Position numbers and translations under genes: made by a program. A DNA stretch of 64,000 bases from CAYTZO01 sp964442525 (GTDB lineage: Bacteria; Patescibacteriota; Microgenomatia; UBA10105; UBA927). The stretch lies in NCBI GenBank assembly GCA_964442525.1, contig CAYTZO010000001.1:19362-83361 (forward strand), written 5' to 3'. The stretch's first letter is position 1, and every line of letters starts with the position of its first letter. This document shows, one piece after another, positions 31,849 to 39,914 of the stretch. The notes under the pieces were generated by a model. It was not told the origin of the DNA. It made no database searches and was given only the letters and a program-made list of their open reading frames with translations.

Positions 31849-33984
31849 ATGAAGTGGGGTAAAAAGAGGAAATATCGCAAACGCAGTCCCTTTCACCTGA
31901 AGCTTAAGAAGCAGACCGTCTACACGGTGGGAGCGATATGGCTTTGGCTCATTGCGGGGGTTATAACGCTCTCTTTTTTTGGTGAAGGCATACTCCTTAA
32001 TGAACTTCGGGATCAATTGGTTTCTCAGGTCGGGTGGGCATATTATCTCCTGCCGCCGCTTCTCGTGTCATTAAGTTTTTTATTTTTTAAGGTAAAGTCA
32101 GATCTCGGCAAACCCAACGTCCCCCTCGGTTTTAGCCTTGTATTCATTTCCCTTATCGGTCTGACGCAAGCCGGAGCATTTGGAGAAACGCTTTGGTTGT
32201 CGACGAGCAGCGCTCTCTCAAGTGAAGGCGCCGTAGTCATTTACCTTGGCGTCCTGGTCGCTGGGCTTATCATTCTTTTTAATACATCTCTTGACCGATT
32301 GGTGAATTTTCTGCTCTTAGGCATACAGACATTAAGCGATATAGTTCGTGGTGCGGTAGAAAATCTTTTTGCAAAGCGAACCAGACAATTTTCCCCAAAG
32401 CAGATACCCCTCACGATACGAGGCGGCGAAGAAGGTACAAAACTCGCCAAAGCGCCGGTCGTCCCGCCGCCGGTTCCCGTCAAGACGGCCCGAGGAGATA
32501 CGTCGGCACTGAAAATTACCGTTCCGCAAGGAGGAACTGATCTTGGCATGTGGGAATATCCCCCGACTTCTCTCCTTTCCGATGGCCCGGGAGAGAAAGC
32601 AGACCGGGGCGACGTAAGGAGAAACGCTGATATCATCGAGAAAACCCTCGATAGTTTTGGCGTGGAGGCAAAAGTGACCGAGGTCAATAGCGGTCCGGCC
32701 GTTACCCAATACGCGATTGAGATTGCCCTTGGGACAAAAGTAAGTAAGATCACTTCGCTTTCAAGCGACTTGGCGCTTGCTTTAGCTGCTCCGACCGGAC
32801 AGGTGCGTATTGAAGCGCCTATTCCAGGCAGGAATCTCGTCGGTATTGAAATTCCCAACAGAGGATTGGAGTTTGTTACGCTTAAGCGGATGCTCGGCAG
32901 CGAAGCCATGCGTAAGGCAAAAAGTAAACTTGCGGTTGCATTGGGATTGGACGTATCCGGAAATCCCATTATTACCGACATAGGCAAGATGCCCCATGTG
33001 CTTGTTGCCGGTACCACCGGTTCCGGAAAATCCGTTCTTATCAACTCCTGGATCTGTTCCCTTCTTTTCCGAACGACGCCCGCGGAAGTTCGGGTCATTA
33101 TGGTCGATCCGAAACGAGTAGAACTGACCGGTTATAACGGGATACCGCACCTCTTGACCCCGGTTATTGTTGAACCGGACAAAATTCTTTCAGCCCTCCG
33201 ATGGGCGACAAATGAGATGGAGACGCGTTATAAACAATTTGCCGAAGTTGGAGTACGCAACATCGACGGATTTAATGAACTCTCGGGTTTTCAGGCCATG
33301 CCGTATATCGTCATTTTTATCGATGAGCTTGCCGACCTTATGGCCTATGCGCCGGTTGAGGTTGAAGATGCCATTGTACGGCTTGCACAAATGGCGCGGG
33401 CAACCGGGATGCACTTGGTCGTTTCAACGCAACGGCCAAGCGTCGATGTTATTACCGGACTTCTTAAGGCAAATATTCCCTGCCGGATTGCCTTTAACGT
33501 TTCTTCCATGGTGGACTCGCGGGTGATTATCGACATGCCCGGCGCAGAAAAACTCCTCGGGCGCGGAGACATGCTGTTTGTTCCCCCTGATCAGTCCAAG
33601 CCAAGCCGCATTCAAGGAACGTTTGTCTCTGACGCGGAGGTTGGGCGGGTCGTCGATTTTCTCAAAAGCAAACATGCTGCCGTTGAGTATACGGAGGAAA
33701 TTACCAAGCAGCCGCTTACCGGCTGGAAACGCGGGGTGCAGGTGGGTACGGACGGCAGGGATCAGTTATTTGAGGATGCGCTCCGGCTCGTATGTCAGTT
33801 TGATAAAGCCTCTGCGTCACTTCTGCAGCGACGTCTTTCTATTGGCTACGCGCGTGCAGCGCGCATAATTGATCAGCTTGAAGCCGCGGGCGTCATAGGG
33901 CCGGGAGAGGGGTCAAAACCCCGAGACGTCCTTGTGAAGAACCCCGATGAGTTTCTTGCCCAACAAAGCGAAAAAGAGGGGTGA
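31849..33984 (+). CDS. ftsK: DNA translocase FtsK
   Basis: 711 residues from ATG 31849 (MKWGKKRKYRKR); a GTG 9 nt upstream lies too close to the -10 box. Four transmembrane helices occupy about residues 25-160. A linker leads to the FtsK motor: alpha domain (VEAKVTEVNSGPAVTQYAIEI), Walker A GTTGSGKS at about 388-395, Walker B IVIFIDELADLM, QMARATGMHLVVSTQRPSVDVITG, and a C-terminal winged-helix gamma domain (DALRLVCQFDKASASLLQRRLSIGYARAARIIDQLE) that reads KOPS-type sites. It segregates chromosome ends at division. The RodZ-like gene follows after 30 bp. Confidence 0.95.
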   Translation: MKWGKKRKYRKRSPFHLKLKKQTVYTVGAIWLWLIAGVITLSFFGEGILLNELRDQLVSQVGWAYYLLPPLLVSLSFLFFKVKSDLGKPNVPLGFSLVFISLIGLTQAGAFGETLWLSTSSALSSEGAVVIYLGVLVAGLIILFNTSLDRLVNFLLLGIQTLSDIVRGAVENLFAKRTRQFSPKQIPLTIRGGEEGTKLAKAPVVPPPVPVKTARGDTSALKITVPQGGTDLGMWEYPPTSLLSDGPGEKADRGDVRRNADIIEKTLDSFGVEAKVTEVNSGPAVTQYAIEIALGTKVSKITSLSSDLALALAAPTGQVRIEAPIPGRNLVGIEIPNRGLEFVTLKRMLGSEAMRKAKSKLAVALGLDVSGNPIITDIGKMPHVLVAGTTGSGKSVLINSWICSLLFRTTPAEVRVIMVDPKRVELTGYNGIPHLLTPVIVEPDKILSALRWATNEMETRYKQFAEVGVRNIDGFNELSGFQAMPYIVIFIDELADLMAYAPVEVEDAIVRLAQMARATGMHLVVSTQRPSVDVITGLLKANIPCRIAFNVSSMVDSRVIIDMPGAEKLLGRGDMLFVPPDQSKPSRIQGTFVSDAEVGRVVDFLKSKHAAVEYTEEITKQPLTGWKRGVQVGTDGRDQLFEDALRLVCQFDKASASLLQRRLSIGYARAARIIDQLEAAGVIGPGEGSKPRDVLVKNPDEFLAQQSEKEG

Positions 33985-34014
33985 GAATAGCCCAACAATC
34001 TTTGGGACATCCAC

Positions 34015-34653
34015 ATGAAAACGGTCGGTTCGCTTCTTCGGGAAACCCGGATACAAAAAAGATATACGCTTGAACACGTTGAGGCGGTAACAAAAATCCG
34101 GGTGAAATTTTTAACTGCCATAGAAGCAGATGATCTCAGCAGGCTACCTACGCCTGCCATCACCAGGGGATTCGTCCATAATTACGCCGAGTTTTTGGGA
34201 CTGGACAGTCGCGTCGTTTTGGCCATATTACGGCGGCAGACAAGCGAGGTTTCGAAAACGAGCTTACTCCCTAAAGGTATGGTTGAGCCGCTCAATCACT
34301 CACCATTTCAACTGACGCCGGGCAAATTCCTTGTGCTGCTTGTAGGAGTACTTGTCGTGGCTTTCCTTTTGTATTTTGCTCTGCAGTTTAGACAAATTCG
34401 CCAGCCCCCCTCGCTTGCTATCGATGCCCCTAAGGATCAACTGATTGCCTCCCAAAAAAGAATCGATGTGATTGGGAAAACCGACCCGGACGCGACGGTT
34501 ACCATAAACGGCGTCAGCGTCTTGGTGCGCGGCGACGGTAGGTTCTTTGACACCATTGCGCTTGACAGTGGCGTAAACAAAATAACCATTAGTGCGACGA
34601 GTAGATTTGGAAAAACGACATCAGAGGTAAGAGAGGTGGGGTATCAACCGTAA
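34015..34653 (+). CDS. RodZ-like membrane protein with cytoplasmic HTH and outer Ig-like domain
   Basis: 212 residues. An N-terminal HTH of the RodZ type (VGSLLRETRIQKRYTLEHVEAVTKIRVKFLTAIEADD, FVHNYAEFLGLD) covers residues 1-75. One transmembrane helix (KFLVLLVGVLVVAFLLYFAL) and a beta domain (LAIDAPKDQLIASQKRIDVIGKTDPDATVTING) follow. RodZ links MreB filaments to the wall-synthesis machinery; no mreB is seen here. Its position behind ftsK supports a role in shape or division. Confidence 0.82.
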   Translation: MKTVGSLLRETRIQKRYTLEHVEAVTKIRVKFLTAIEADDLSRLPTPAITRGFVHNYAEFLGLDSRVVLAILRRQTSEVSKTSLLPKGMVEPLNHSPFQLTPGKFLVLLVGVLVVAFLLYFALQFRQIRQPPSLAIDAPKDQLIASQKRIDVIGKTDPDATVTINGVSVLVRGDGRFFDTIALDSGVNKITISATSRFGKTTSEVREVGYQP

Positions 34654-34660
34654 ACAGTGA

Positions 34661-34689
34661 TTGACAGATGTGCGTTGTTGGGGGATACT
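34661..34689 (+). promoter_or_regulatory. Candidate promoter before the small envelope-protein pair
   Basis: TTGACA (34661-34666) and GATACT (34684-34689), 17-bp spacing. The next ATG is at 34770, leaving an AT-rich leader of about 75 nt with no clear structure. Confidence 0.6.
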
Positions 34690-34769
34690 ACATTAGAAAG
34701 TCCTATTAATTATTACGTATTCATAATTGATCAGAAACTAGAGCTTAGCAATTAGTATTTAATCTGCCC

Positions 34770-35030
34770 ATGGAACCGATTACCCTTCTTATCATCGTTA
34801 CTACCATAGTTTTAACCGTTCTCACTGTCGTTCTCGGCATTCAAGTATGGTATATCCTTCGGGAAGTACGGACATCTCTTCAAAAGATGAATGCCATGCT
34901 CGATGATATGCACAAAGTAACCGGTACGGTAGGCGAGGGGGTATCAAATTTTGGAGGACTTCTGAGTGGTGTAAAAGCAGGGCTCTCTTTTTTTTCATCT
35001 CTCCGGCGAAAAGGGGAGGATCATGAGTGA
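34770..35030 (+). CDS. Small single-pass membrane protein (DUF948-like)
   Basis: 86 residues. An N-terminal transmembrane helix (ITLLIIVTTIVLTVLTVVLGIQVWYI) is followed by an amphipathic region (LREVRTSLQKMNAMLDDMHKVTGTVGEGVSNFGGLLSGVKAGLSFF), the layout of DUF948 and related envelope-stress proteins. The following YtxH-like gene overlaps it by 8 bp; the two families often occur together. Confidence 0.7.
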   Translation: MEPITLLIIVTTIVLTVLTVVLGIQVWYILREVRTSLQKMNAMLDDMHKVTGTVGEGVSNFGGLLSGVKAGLSFFSSLRRKGEDHE

Positions 35031-35406
35031 GGATAATCATAAAGACATAAAGTTTTGGGTAGGGTTTTTTATCGGCGGGTTCATCGGCGCCATGATTTTA
35101 TTTTTTCTCGGCACGAAAGAGGGAAAGAAAACCGGCAGGCAATTAGAAGAAAAGGGGAAAGACCTTCTTGATGAGTTTCTTGAGCACCTTGAGGATCTGG
35201 AGAAAAAAGGAAAAGAGCTTGTTACCGAGGGAGAGGAAGTGAAAGAACACGTCATAGACGTAATTGAAGAAAAGAAACAGGAGTTTGCCGATTCGGCGAC
35301 GGACAAAATTGATTCAGCGCTCGCGCACATAGAAGCTCTTCAGGAACGGGGAAGAGAAACCACCGCTGCACTTCGCAGGCGATTTAAGAATCTCCCGAAG
35401 AAATAA
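35023..35406 (+). CDS. YtxH-domain membrane protein
   Basis: 127 residues. The N-terminal helix FWVGFFIGGFIGAMILFFLGTKEGKKTGRQLEEKGKDLLDEF matches the YtxH (gas-vesicle-like, general stress) domain. A highly charged coiled coil runs from about residue 40 to the end. It is probably anchored in the membrane with its coil in the cytoplasm. Start overlap with the preceding gene suggests coupled translation. Confidence 0.8.
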   Translation: MSEDNHKDIKFWVGFFIGGFIGAMILFFLGTKEGKKTGRQLEEKGKDLLDEFLEHLEDLEKKGKELVTEGEEVKEHVIDVIEEKKQEFADSATDKIDSALAHIEALQERGRETTAALRRRFKNLPKK

Positions 35407-35503
35407 TCGTCAAGAGATTTTTTTGATTTTCCTCTGCTGGCATTTGACTTTTCAGTATAGAGAGAGTAGGTTTAGGACTAATTTACTGCCCAGAGGAGGA
35501 TAT

Positions 35504-35797
35504 ATGGCTATTGCCGAGAAACAGCCAATAAAAGGCATTCGGGTAGAATTTGACGACTCTTTACGATTTGAGTTTTCGACAGAAAATGGCACGTCATCAG
35601 TAACGATGCAGCTAGGTCGAGAAAAAGACAAATATTTTACTCAACTCATTCGCCGCGCCCATGCATATAACTGTGCGCAATGGGCATTAGAAAAAGAACA
35701 AGCAAAGGGTCTCAGGGCAAATCCGATTGTATTACTGTGGCAATGGGGTAGAACTGCCGCTGCACGGCGCAGTTTGCCCATAGGTTTGCGTCCTTAA
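35504..35797 (+). CDS. Protein of unknown function
   Basis: 97 residues from ATG 35504, chosen because GAGGAGG lies 6 nt upstream. Soluble; the first half looks like beta strands (GIRVEFDDSLRFEFSTENGTSSVTMQLG), the second half is helical (HAYNCAQWALEKEQAKGL) with Trp and Arg at the end. Its stop overlaps the stop of tsaD on the other strand by 4 bp. No family recognised. Confidence 0.6.
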   Translation: MAIAEKQPIKGIRVEFDDSLRFEFSTENGTSSVTMQLGREKDKYFTQLIRRAHAYNCAQWALEKEQAKGLRANPIVLLWQWGRTAAARRSLPIGLRP

Positions 35798-36855
35798 GAC
35801 GGTTCTTCGACGGAGAGGTCGGGAGTCGCTGCAATGCTGTGCCAGTCAGTCGGTTTTCCCCGAAAAAATGCGCAGCTAGCGATGTAAACCGCATTGTCAG
35901 TACAAAGCGCCGGCGGCGGCACATGCATGGTTTTATCTTTCAACCGGTTCATTGCCAGAGACATTTTTTCACGCAGTCGTCGGTTTGCCGCTACACCTCC
36001 CGAAAGAAGAATGGATTTTGCGTGATATTGCCTTGTTGCCAAATAGGTTTTTGCTACTAAGACATCAGTAATTGCTTCTTGAATTTCAAAAGCGAATGAA
36101 TGAATTGTTTCCCTGCTCCATTGTTTTGTAGTTTTGAACTTTTGGGCTTCCCGAACGATAGCCGTCTTTAAACCGCTGAACGAAAAATTTAATGAATCGT
36201 CGCTGATCATTGGTCTTGGTAATTTTACTGTATGCTGTTTGCTGTTTTTTGTATACGTTGTTGCTGCTTTCTGTATCGCCGGTCCACCGCCGGCGCCAAA
36301 CCCCAAAAGTCGTGCGGATTTATCAAACGCCTCTCCCGCTGCATCATCAAGCGTACCTCCGAGCCATTTTAACTTCTTCATTGACGTCATTAAATAAAGC
36401 TCCGTGTGCCCACCTGAGACGACAAGAGAAATTGCCGGAAATTCGACCGTTTTGTGCTTTATATTGCTTACCGCATCCCGCTCGTCACTTTTTACAAAAT
36501 TCGCATACATGTGGGCGATGACGTGATTAACGGGGATAATCGGCTTACCGGTTACAAATGCAATGGTTTTGGCCGTTTCAACCCCCACAAGGAGTGAGCC
36601 GATGAGCCCCGGGCCAACGGTGACCGCAATAGCGTCAATATCCTGCCAGTCAGCGTGTGCCTGTGTAAGGGCTTCTTTGAGCACGGCCTGAATTGATTCT
36701 ATCTGTTTGCGAGCGGCGACTTCCGGAACAATGCCGCCATATTTCTCATGCATGGCAGCACTCGAAGCCACGGTACTGCCTAAAATTTTTACGCCTTCCT
36801 CAACGACCGCTACGGCCGTTTCATCACAGGAAGTTTCGATAGCGAAAATTTTCAT
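35794..36855 (-). CDS. tsaD: tRNA threonylcarbamoyladenosine synthesis protein TsaD
   Basis: 353 residues. The ASKHA fold of the Kae1/TsaD family is clear: IFAIETSCDETAVAVVE, SSAAMHEKYGGIVPEVAARKQIE, VTVGPGLIGSLLVGVETAK, the metal-binding His pair in NHVIAHMYANF, LVVSGGHTELYLM and DDAAGEAFDKSARLLG. With TsaB/C/E it makes t6A37 on ANN-reading tRNAs. Length is typical. Last gene of the minus-strand run vanW, NAPRT, nucleotidyltransferase, tsaD. Confidence 0.95.
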   Translation of the reverse strand: MKIFAIETSCDETAVAVVEEGVKILGSTVASSAAMHEKYGGIVPEVAARKQIESIQAVLKEALTQAHADWQDIDAIAVTVGPGLIGSLLVGVETAKTIAFVTGKPIIPVNHVIAHMYANFVKSDERDAVSNIKHKTVEFPAISLVVSGGHTELYLMTSMKKLKWLGGTLDDAAGEAFDKSARLLGFGAGGGPAIQKAATTYTKNSKQHTVKLPRPMISDDSLNFSFSGLKTAIVREAQKFKTTKQWSRETIHSFAFEIQEAITDVLVAKTYLATRQYHAKSILLSGGVAANRRLREKMSLAMNRLKDKTMHVPPPALCTDNAVYIASCAFFRGKPTDWHSIAATPDLSVEEPS

Positions 36856-36899
36856 ATATTAATATATCGAAAAAAACATTGCGTTGTCCGGTCACTATT

Positions 36900-37328
36900 T
36901 TACTCAAGCCCGAGGAGTTTGGCGAGCTGACTGGTACTGGGGGTGTGGATTTTTGGAATCTCTATAAGCGTCGCACCGACTTCGTCTGCCTGTTCTTTTT
37001 TCTTCTTCTTATGGGGATCTCCCTGAGTAATGGCGATAACGGAAGGTTTTATTTTCCTCACCAACTCATAATAGTCGCGGTCACCGTGCATGGGAGGAAG
37101 GGAGATAACCTCATCGACGCAGGTAAGGGATTCAAGCATCTTTCGGCGCTGTGCCTGCGTATGGATCGGCCGCGTATCACCTTTCATTTTCCGCACGGTT
37201 TTATCCGATTCAAGCGCCACGACCAGATACTCTCCCTGCGCTTTTGCTTCCCTCAAAAAGGAGATATGGCCGAAATGGAGAAAGTCGAAACACCCCCCGA
37301 CCAAAACAATTTTCTTTTGATCCGCCAT
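36900..37328 (-). CDS. RfaE/TagD-type cytidylyltransferase-fold nucleotidyltransferase
   Basis: 142 residues. The HxGH nucleotidyltransferase signature lies in GCFDFLHFGHISFLREAKAQGEYLVVALESDKTVRKMKG, with RPIHTQAQRRKMLESLTCVDEVI after it. The closest familiar relatives are RfaE C-terminal domain and glycerol-3-phosphate cytidylyltransferase. The substrate cannot be told. The neighbouring nicotinate phosphoribosyltransferase (14 bp upstream) makes a role as nicotinate-mononucleotide adenylyltransferase thinkable; a role in sugar-nucleotide formation is the alternative. Confidence 0.8.
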   Translation of the reverse strand: MADQKKIVLVGGCFDFLHFGHISFLREAKAQGEYLVVALESDKTVRKMKGDTRPIHTQAQRRKMLESLTCVDEVISLPPMHGDRDYYELVRKIKPSVIAITQGDPHKKKKKEQADEVGATLIEIPKIHTPSTSQLAKLLGLE

Positions 37329-37342
37329 AGATAGTGCGAATA

Positions 37343-38464
37343 TTATAAAACTTTTTTGAGCCTGGTGTTTGGTTTATAGGAACGACCGACTTTTGCGATT
37401 GGTTCTAATCGGTTAAGTGTTTCGCCAACTCCAACGATATCCATGGTTGCTGACCGGACAGGAAATAATTCACCGACTCCTATAGCGTCAAAAAGTTTCA
37501 TGTTAAGTTTTTCTTCTGCGTGCACAAATGCCTCAAGTCTTTCTCTCATGCCAAATCCACTGGAGAGAATAATGTTTATGTGAGAAAATCCAGCATCGTC
37601 AAGCGCCCTTCTTACTGCATACACACCTGATACAGAGACGCCGTGGTTGAACCAAGATCCATCCATATCTAACTTTCGAGCGCCTTGCATGACAGTTTCA
37701 CCACATGTGTCTATACGTACGCCTGTGAGTTTTTGTCGCAATGCATAAGCACATGCGAGGGAATCATCGATTTCTTTATTGGCAAAATCAACCAATGCAG
37801 TTCTCGGAATGCCCGGGCTCATCCACCTATCAAATGCGAGCGTCGTTTGTAATACTGTTTGAGGAGTGCCATATTTCCATGCAAAAATACATTCCAATGA
37901 GTGTGGGATAGTACCGATGCCAGCCTGGCCGACTGTCCGTGCTCCAACCCCAGTTGAAGCGCCGGACGCTCCTCCCTGAAAAGCTGCTCGGCTAATTGTA
38001 GCATCTTGACTCCAATGCCAATGCCGCGCGCCAAAATAATAAAGCGGTCTTCCGGATAATAGTTGTACTAATTCCGCTGTCCGGCGCGTTATTGCGTTGG
38101 AATCAGGTTCTTGACGATCATTGGTTCTCGTCGTTGCCGCACTTATAACGCCAAGAAGCATCGTTTCGAGAGTAATAATATCCAAACTTCGGCCTTCAAG
38201 AAGAAGGACGGTTTCCATAGAAGCATAGGTGTCTCCGTCAGAAAGCGAGAATATGCGGCCGCCGTTTTTTGCTATGTCGCTATATGTTCGAATAAGCGTA
38301 AGCGCTTCCTCAAGACCAAAAATTTTTCCTGGACCTTTGCGGATAAAGATTTGAGCGCGAACAAATGGATTAAGTCGCTCTTTCTCCAATATATATTTTG
38401 ACCGAAGAAAGTAAACGTCAGTGTATTGCTCGGGCGGGACGGGCATCTTCGCTGCAGGGGGCAT
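37343..38464 (-). CDS. Nicotinate phosphoribosyltransferase family protein
   Basis: 373 residues. Family features: YTDVYFLRSKYILEKERLNPFVRAQIFIRK, LLEGRSLDIITLETMLLGVIS, the RHWHWSQDATISRAAFQGGASGASTGVGA segment with the active-site His, FDRWMSPGIPRTALVDFANKE and the phosphate-binding GVYAVRRALDDAGFSHINIILSSGF region. It makes nicotinate mononucleotide from nicotinate and PRPP, the entry of NAD salvage. No de novo NAD gene is seen. It begins 1 nt after the vanW stop. Confidence 0.85.
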   Translation of the reverse strand: MPPAAKMPVPPEQYTDVYFLRSKYILEKERLNPFVRAQIFIRKGPGKIFGLEEALTLIRTYSDIAKNGGRIFSLSDGDTYASMETVLLLEGRSLDIITLETMLLGVISAATTRTNDRQEPDSNAITRRTAELVQLLSGRPLYYFGARHWHWSQDATISRAAFQGGASGASTGVGARTVGQAGIGTIPHSLECIFAWKYGTPQTVLQTTLAFDRWMSPGIPRTALVDFANKEIDDSLACAYALRQKLTGVRIDTCGETVMQGARKLDMDGSWFNHGVSVSGVYAVRRALDDAGFSHINIILSSGFGMRERLEAFVHAEEKLNMKLFDAIGVGELFPVRSATMDIVGVGETLNRLEPIAKVGRSYKPNTRLKKVL

Positions 38465-38465
38465 A

Positions 38466-39875
38466 TTATTGCGGGCCTCGTAAGTATACCGCCTGCCACG
38501 GCCTAAAGTTAGAATAAAATGTTTTGTCTATCGTGATCTGGCCATTTTTGCGAACTATGTATTCAAACGAAGTTTTTGCTCCCCATGCGGCAAAATCAAC
38601 TTGCTTCGTTACCCCCGGAGGAAGCGTCGGATCATCCTGATAAAGATCTGGCGGCGGAGGAGTGACGTCCCATATTTTATAATCGATGACTTCGGCTGAC
38701 CTTCCGTCGTTTGTGCCGTAGAGCTCGAATGTGAGTGAAGGGATGCTGAGGTCTACTTTTGTCTGAATAAGGACATAGGCGGACGTATCATTTTTGAACT
38801 TTAGATCATAGGTTGGGGCGTATACGGTGGCATCCAGGCCGGGTTTGAACCCCCCTTGCTCGTAATACTTTACCCGATATGAATGGGCATAGCGTTCGAC
38901 AATGGGGAGACCAGCGTTGAGTGCAGCCCGAAAAAGCGTGGTAGATACCTGGCAGACACCGCCGCCGTCGCCCAGCACGGTGCGCCCGTCTTTTATGATG
39001 TAGGCGGGCTGATACCCTGTCGCGGCCGAGATGTCTCCTACCGCGTCATTAAAGGAAAACGTCTCACCCGGCTTTATCAGGATGCCATTGAGGCGAGAGG
39101 CGGCAAGAACAATATTATGGATGCGGCCCTCTGCCGAGCCGGCAAAAAGTGAAACTCCTTTTCCAATAAGCTCTTTAATGCCGAAACTATTTACCTGTGC
39201 CGTCGTGATTGATGGGTTTATTATGTCAACGACGAGGGGGAGCGCAAGGTTAGATGTACTTGATTGCGGAACGGTCGCGAGAAGCTCCGCGAATCGTTTT
39301 GTGGTCTCGGCGAGGTTGACTGCACGACCGCTACTGGATGGGCGAAAGAGCGTTACTCTGCCGCCTGAAAACTGAAAAAGCGCATCGCGCACGGGAAGGT
39401 TAATCTGATCTCCCAGTTGCCGAAGAATGCTGTCGAACGTGTCTGTATTCCAGCGAAAGTATGCAGACAGGTTCGTTGGTATAAGGAACTTGCGATAGAG
39501 GTCAGACAAAACATAGCCCGACCGGCCGATAAGGTACGCTTGCGTGGCGGAGAGCGTGGCATCATAGCCAAGTCCGAGTGTTTCACCTGAAACCGTGGCA
39601 ATTTGGCCCTCAAACGTCAAAGTAAATACTGCTTTTTGGAATGGTTCATTTTTGCTTTGCCAATAACGGACGATTTCATCAGGGGTTTTCCCGCCAAACG
39701 GTACGCCTCCGACGGAGACACCCGGGTATACTCGTCCTTTATATTTTGCCTCAAAGACGAGGGAGCCGCTAACGCCCAGAAGAATGAAGAGACCCAAAAA
39801 CCAGATGCTTATGCGTCGAGGATTAGAAATGATCGCAATGCGCAATGTGTTGGGCTTGTTTGGAGACGTAGCCAT
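38466..39875 (-). CDS. VanW-family protein with peptidoglycan-binding-like repeats
   Basis: 469 residues. A signal anchor (ISIWFLGLFILLGVSGSLVF) is followed by two repeats of the YoaR/PG_binding_4 type (VYPGVSVGGVPFGGKTPDEIVRYW; RDALFQFSGGRVTLFRPSSSGRAVNL) and a VanW domain (GRIHNIVLAASRLNGILIKPGETFSFNDAVG, GGGVCQVSTTLFRAALNAGLPIVERYAHSYRV) holding the conserved Cys. The family is exported and associated with the wall; its reaction is not established. It is divergent from the solute-binding protein gene. Confidence 0.9.
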   Translation of the reverse strand: MATSPNKPNTLRIAIISNPRRISIWFLGLFILLGVSGSLVFEAKYKGRVYPGVSVGGVPFGGKTPDEIVRYWQSKNEPFQKAVFTLTFEGQIATVSGETLGLGYDATLSATQAYLIGRSGYVLSDLYRKFLIPTNLSAYFRWNTDTFDSILRQLGDQINLPVRDALFQFSGGRVTLFRPSSSGRAVNLAETTKRFAELLATVPQSSTSNLALPLVVDIINPSITTAQVNSFGIKELIGKGVSLFAGSAEGRIHNIVLAASRLNGILIKPGETFSFNDAVGDISAATGYQPAYIIKDGRTVLGDGGGVCQVSTTLFRAALNAGLPIVERYAHSYRVKYYEQGGFKPGLDATVYAPTYDLKFKNDTSAYVLIQTKVDLSIPSLTFELYGTNDGRSAEVIDYKIWDVTPPPPDLYQDDPTLPPGVTKQVDFAAWGAKTSFEYIVRKNGQITIDKTFYSNFRPWQAVYLRGPQ

Positions 39876-39914
39876 GGTATGATTAACCTACATACCAATT
39901 GTACGGGATACGCT

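Noticed and set aside
32241..33098. 285-codon minus-strand frame
   Set aside because: Antisense to ftsK; Ser/Arg/Thr-rich composition typical of a shadow frame.
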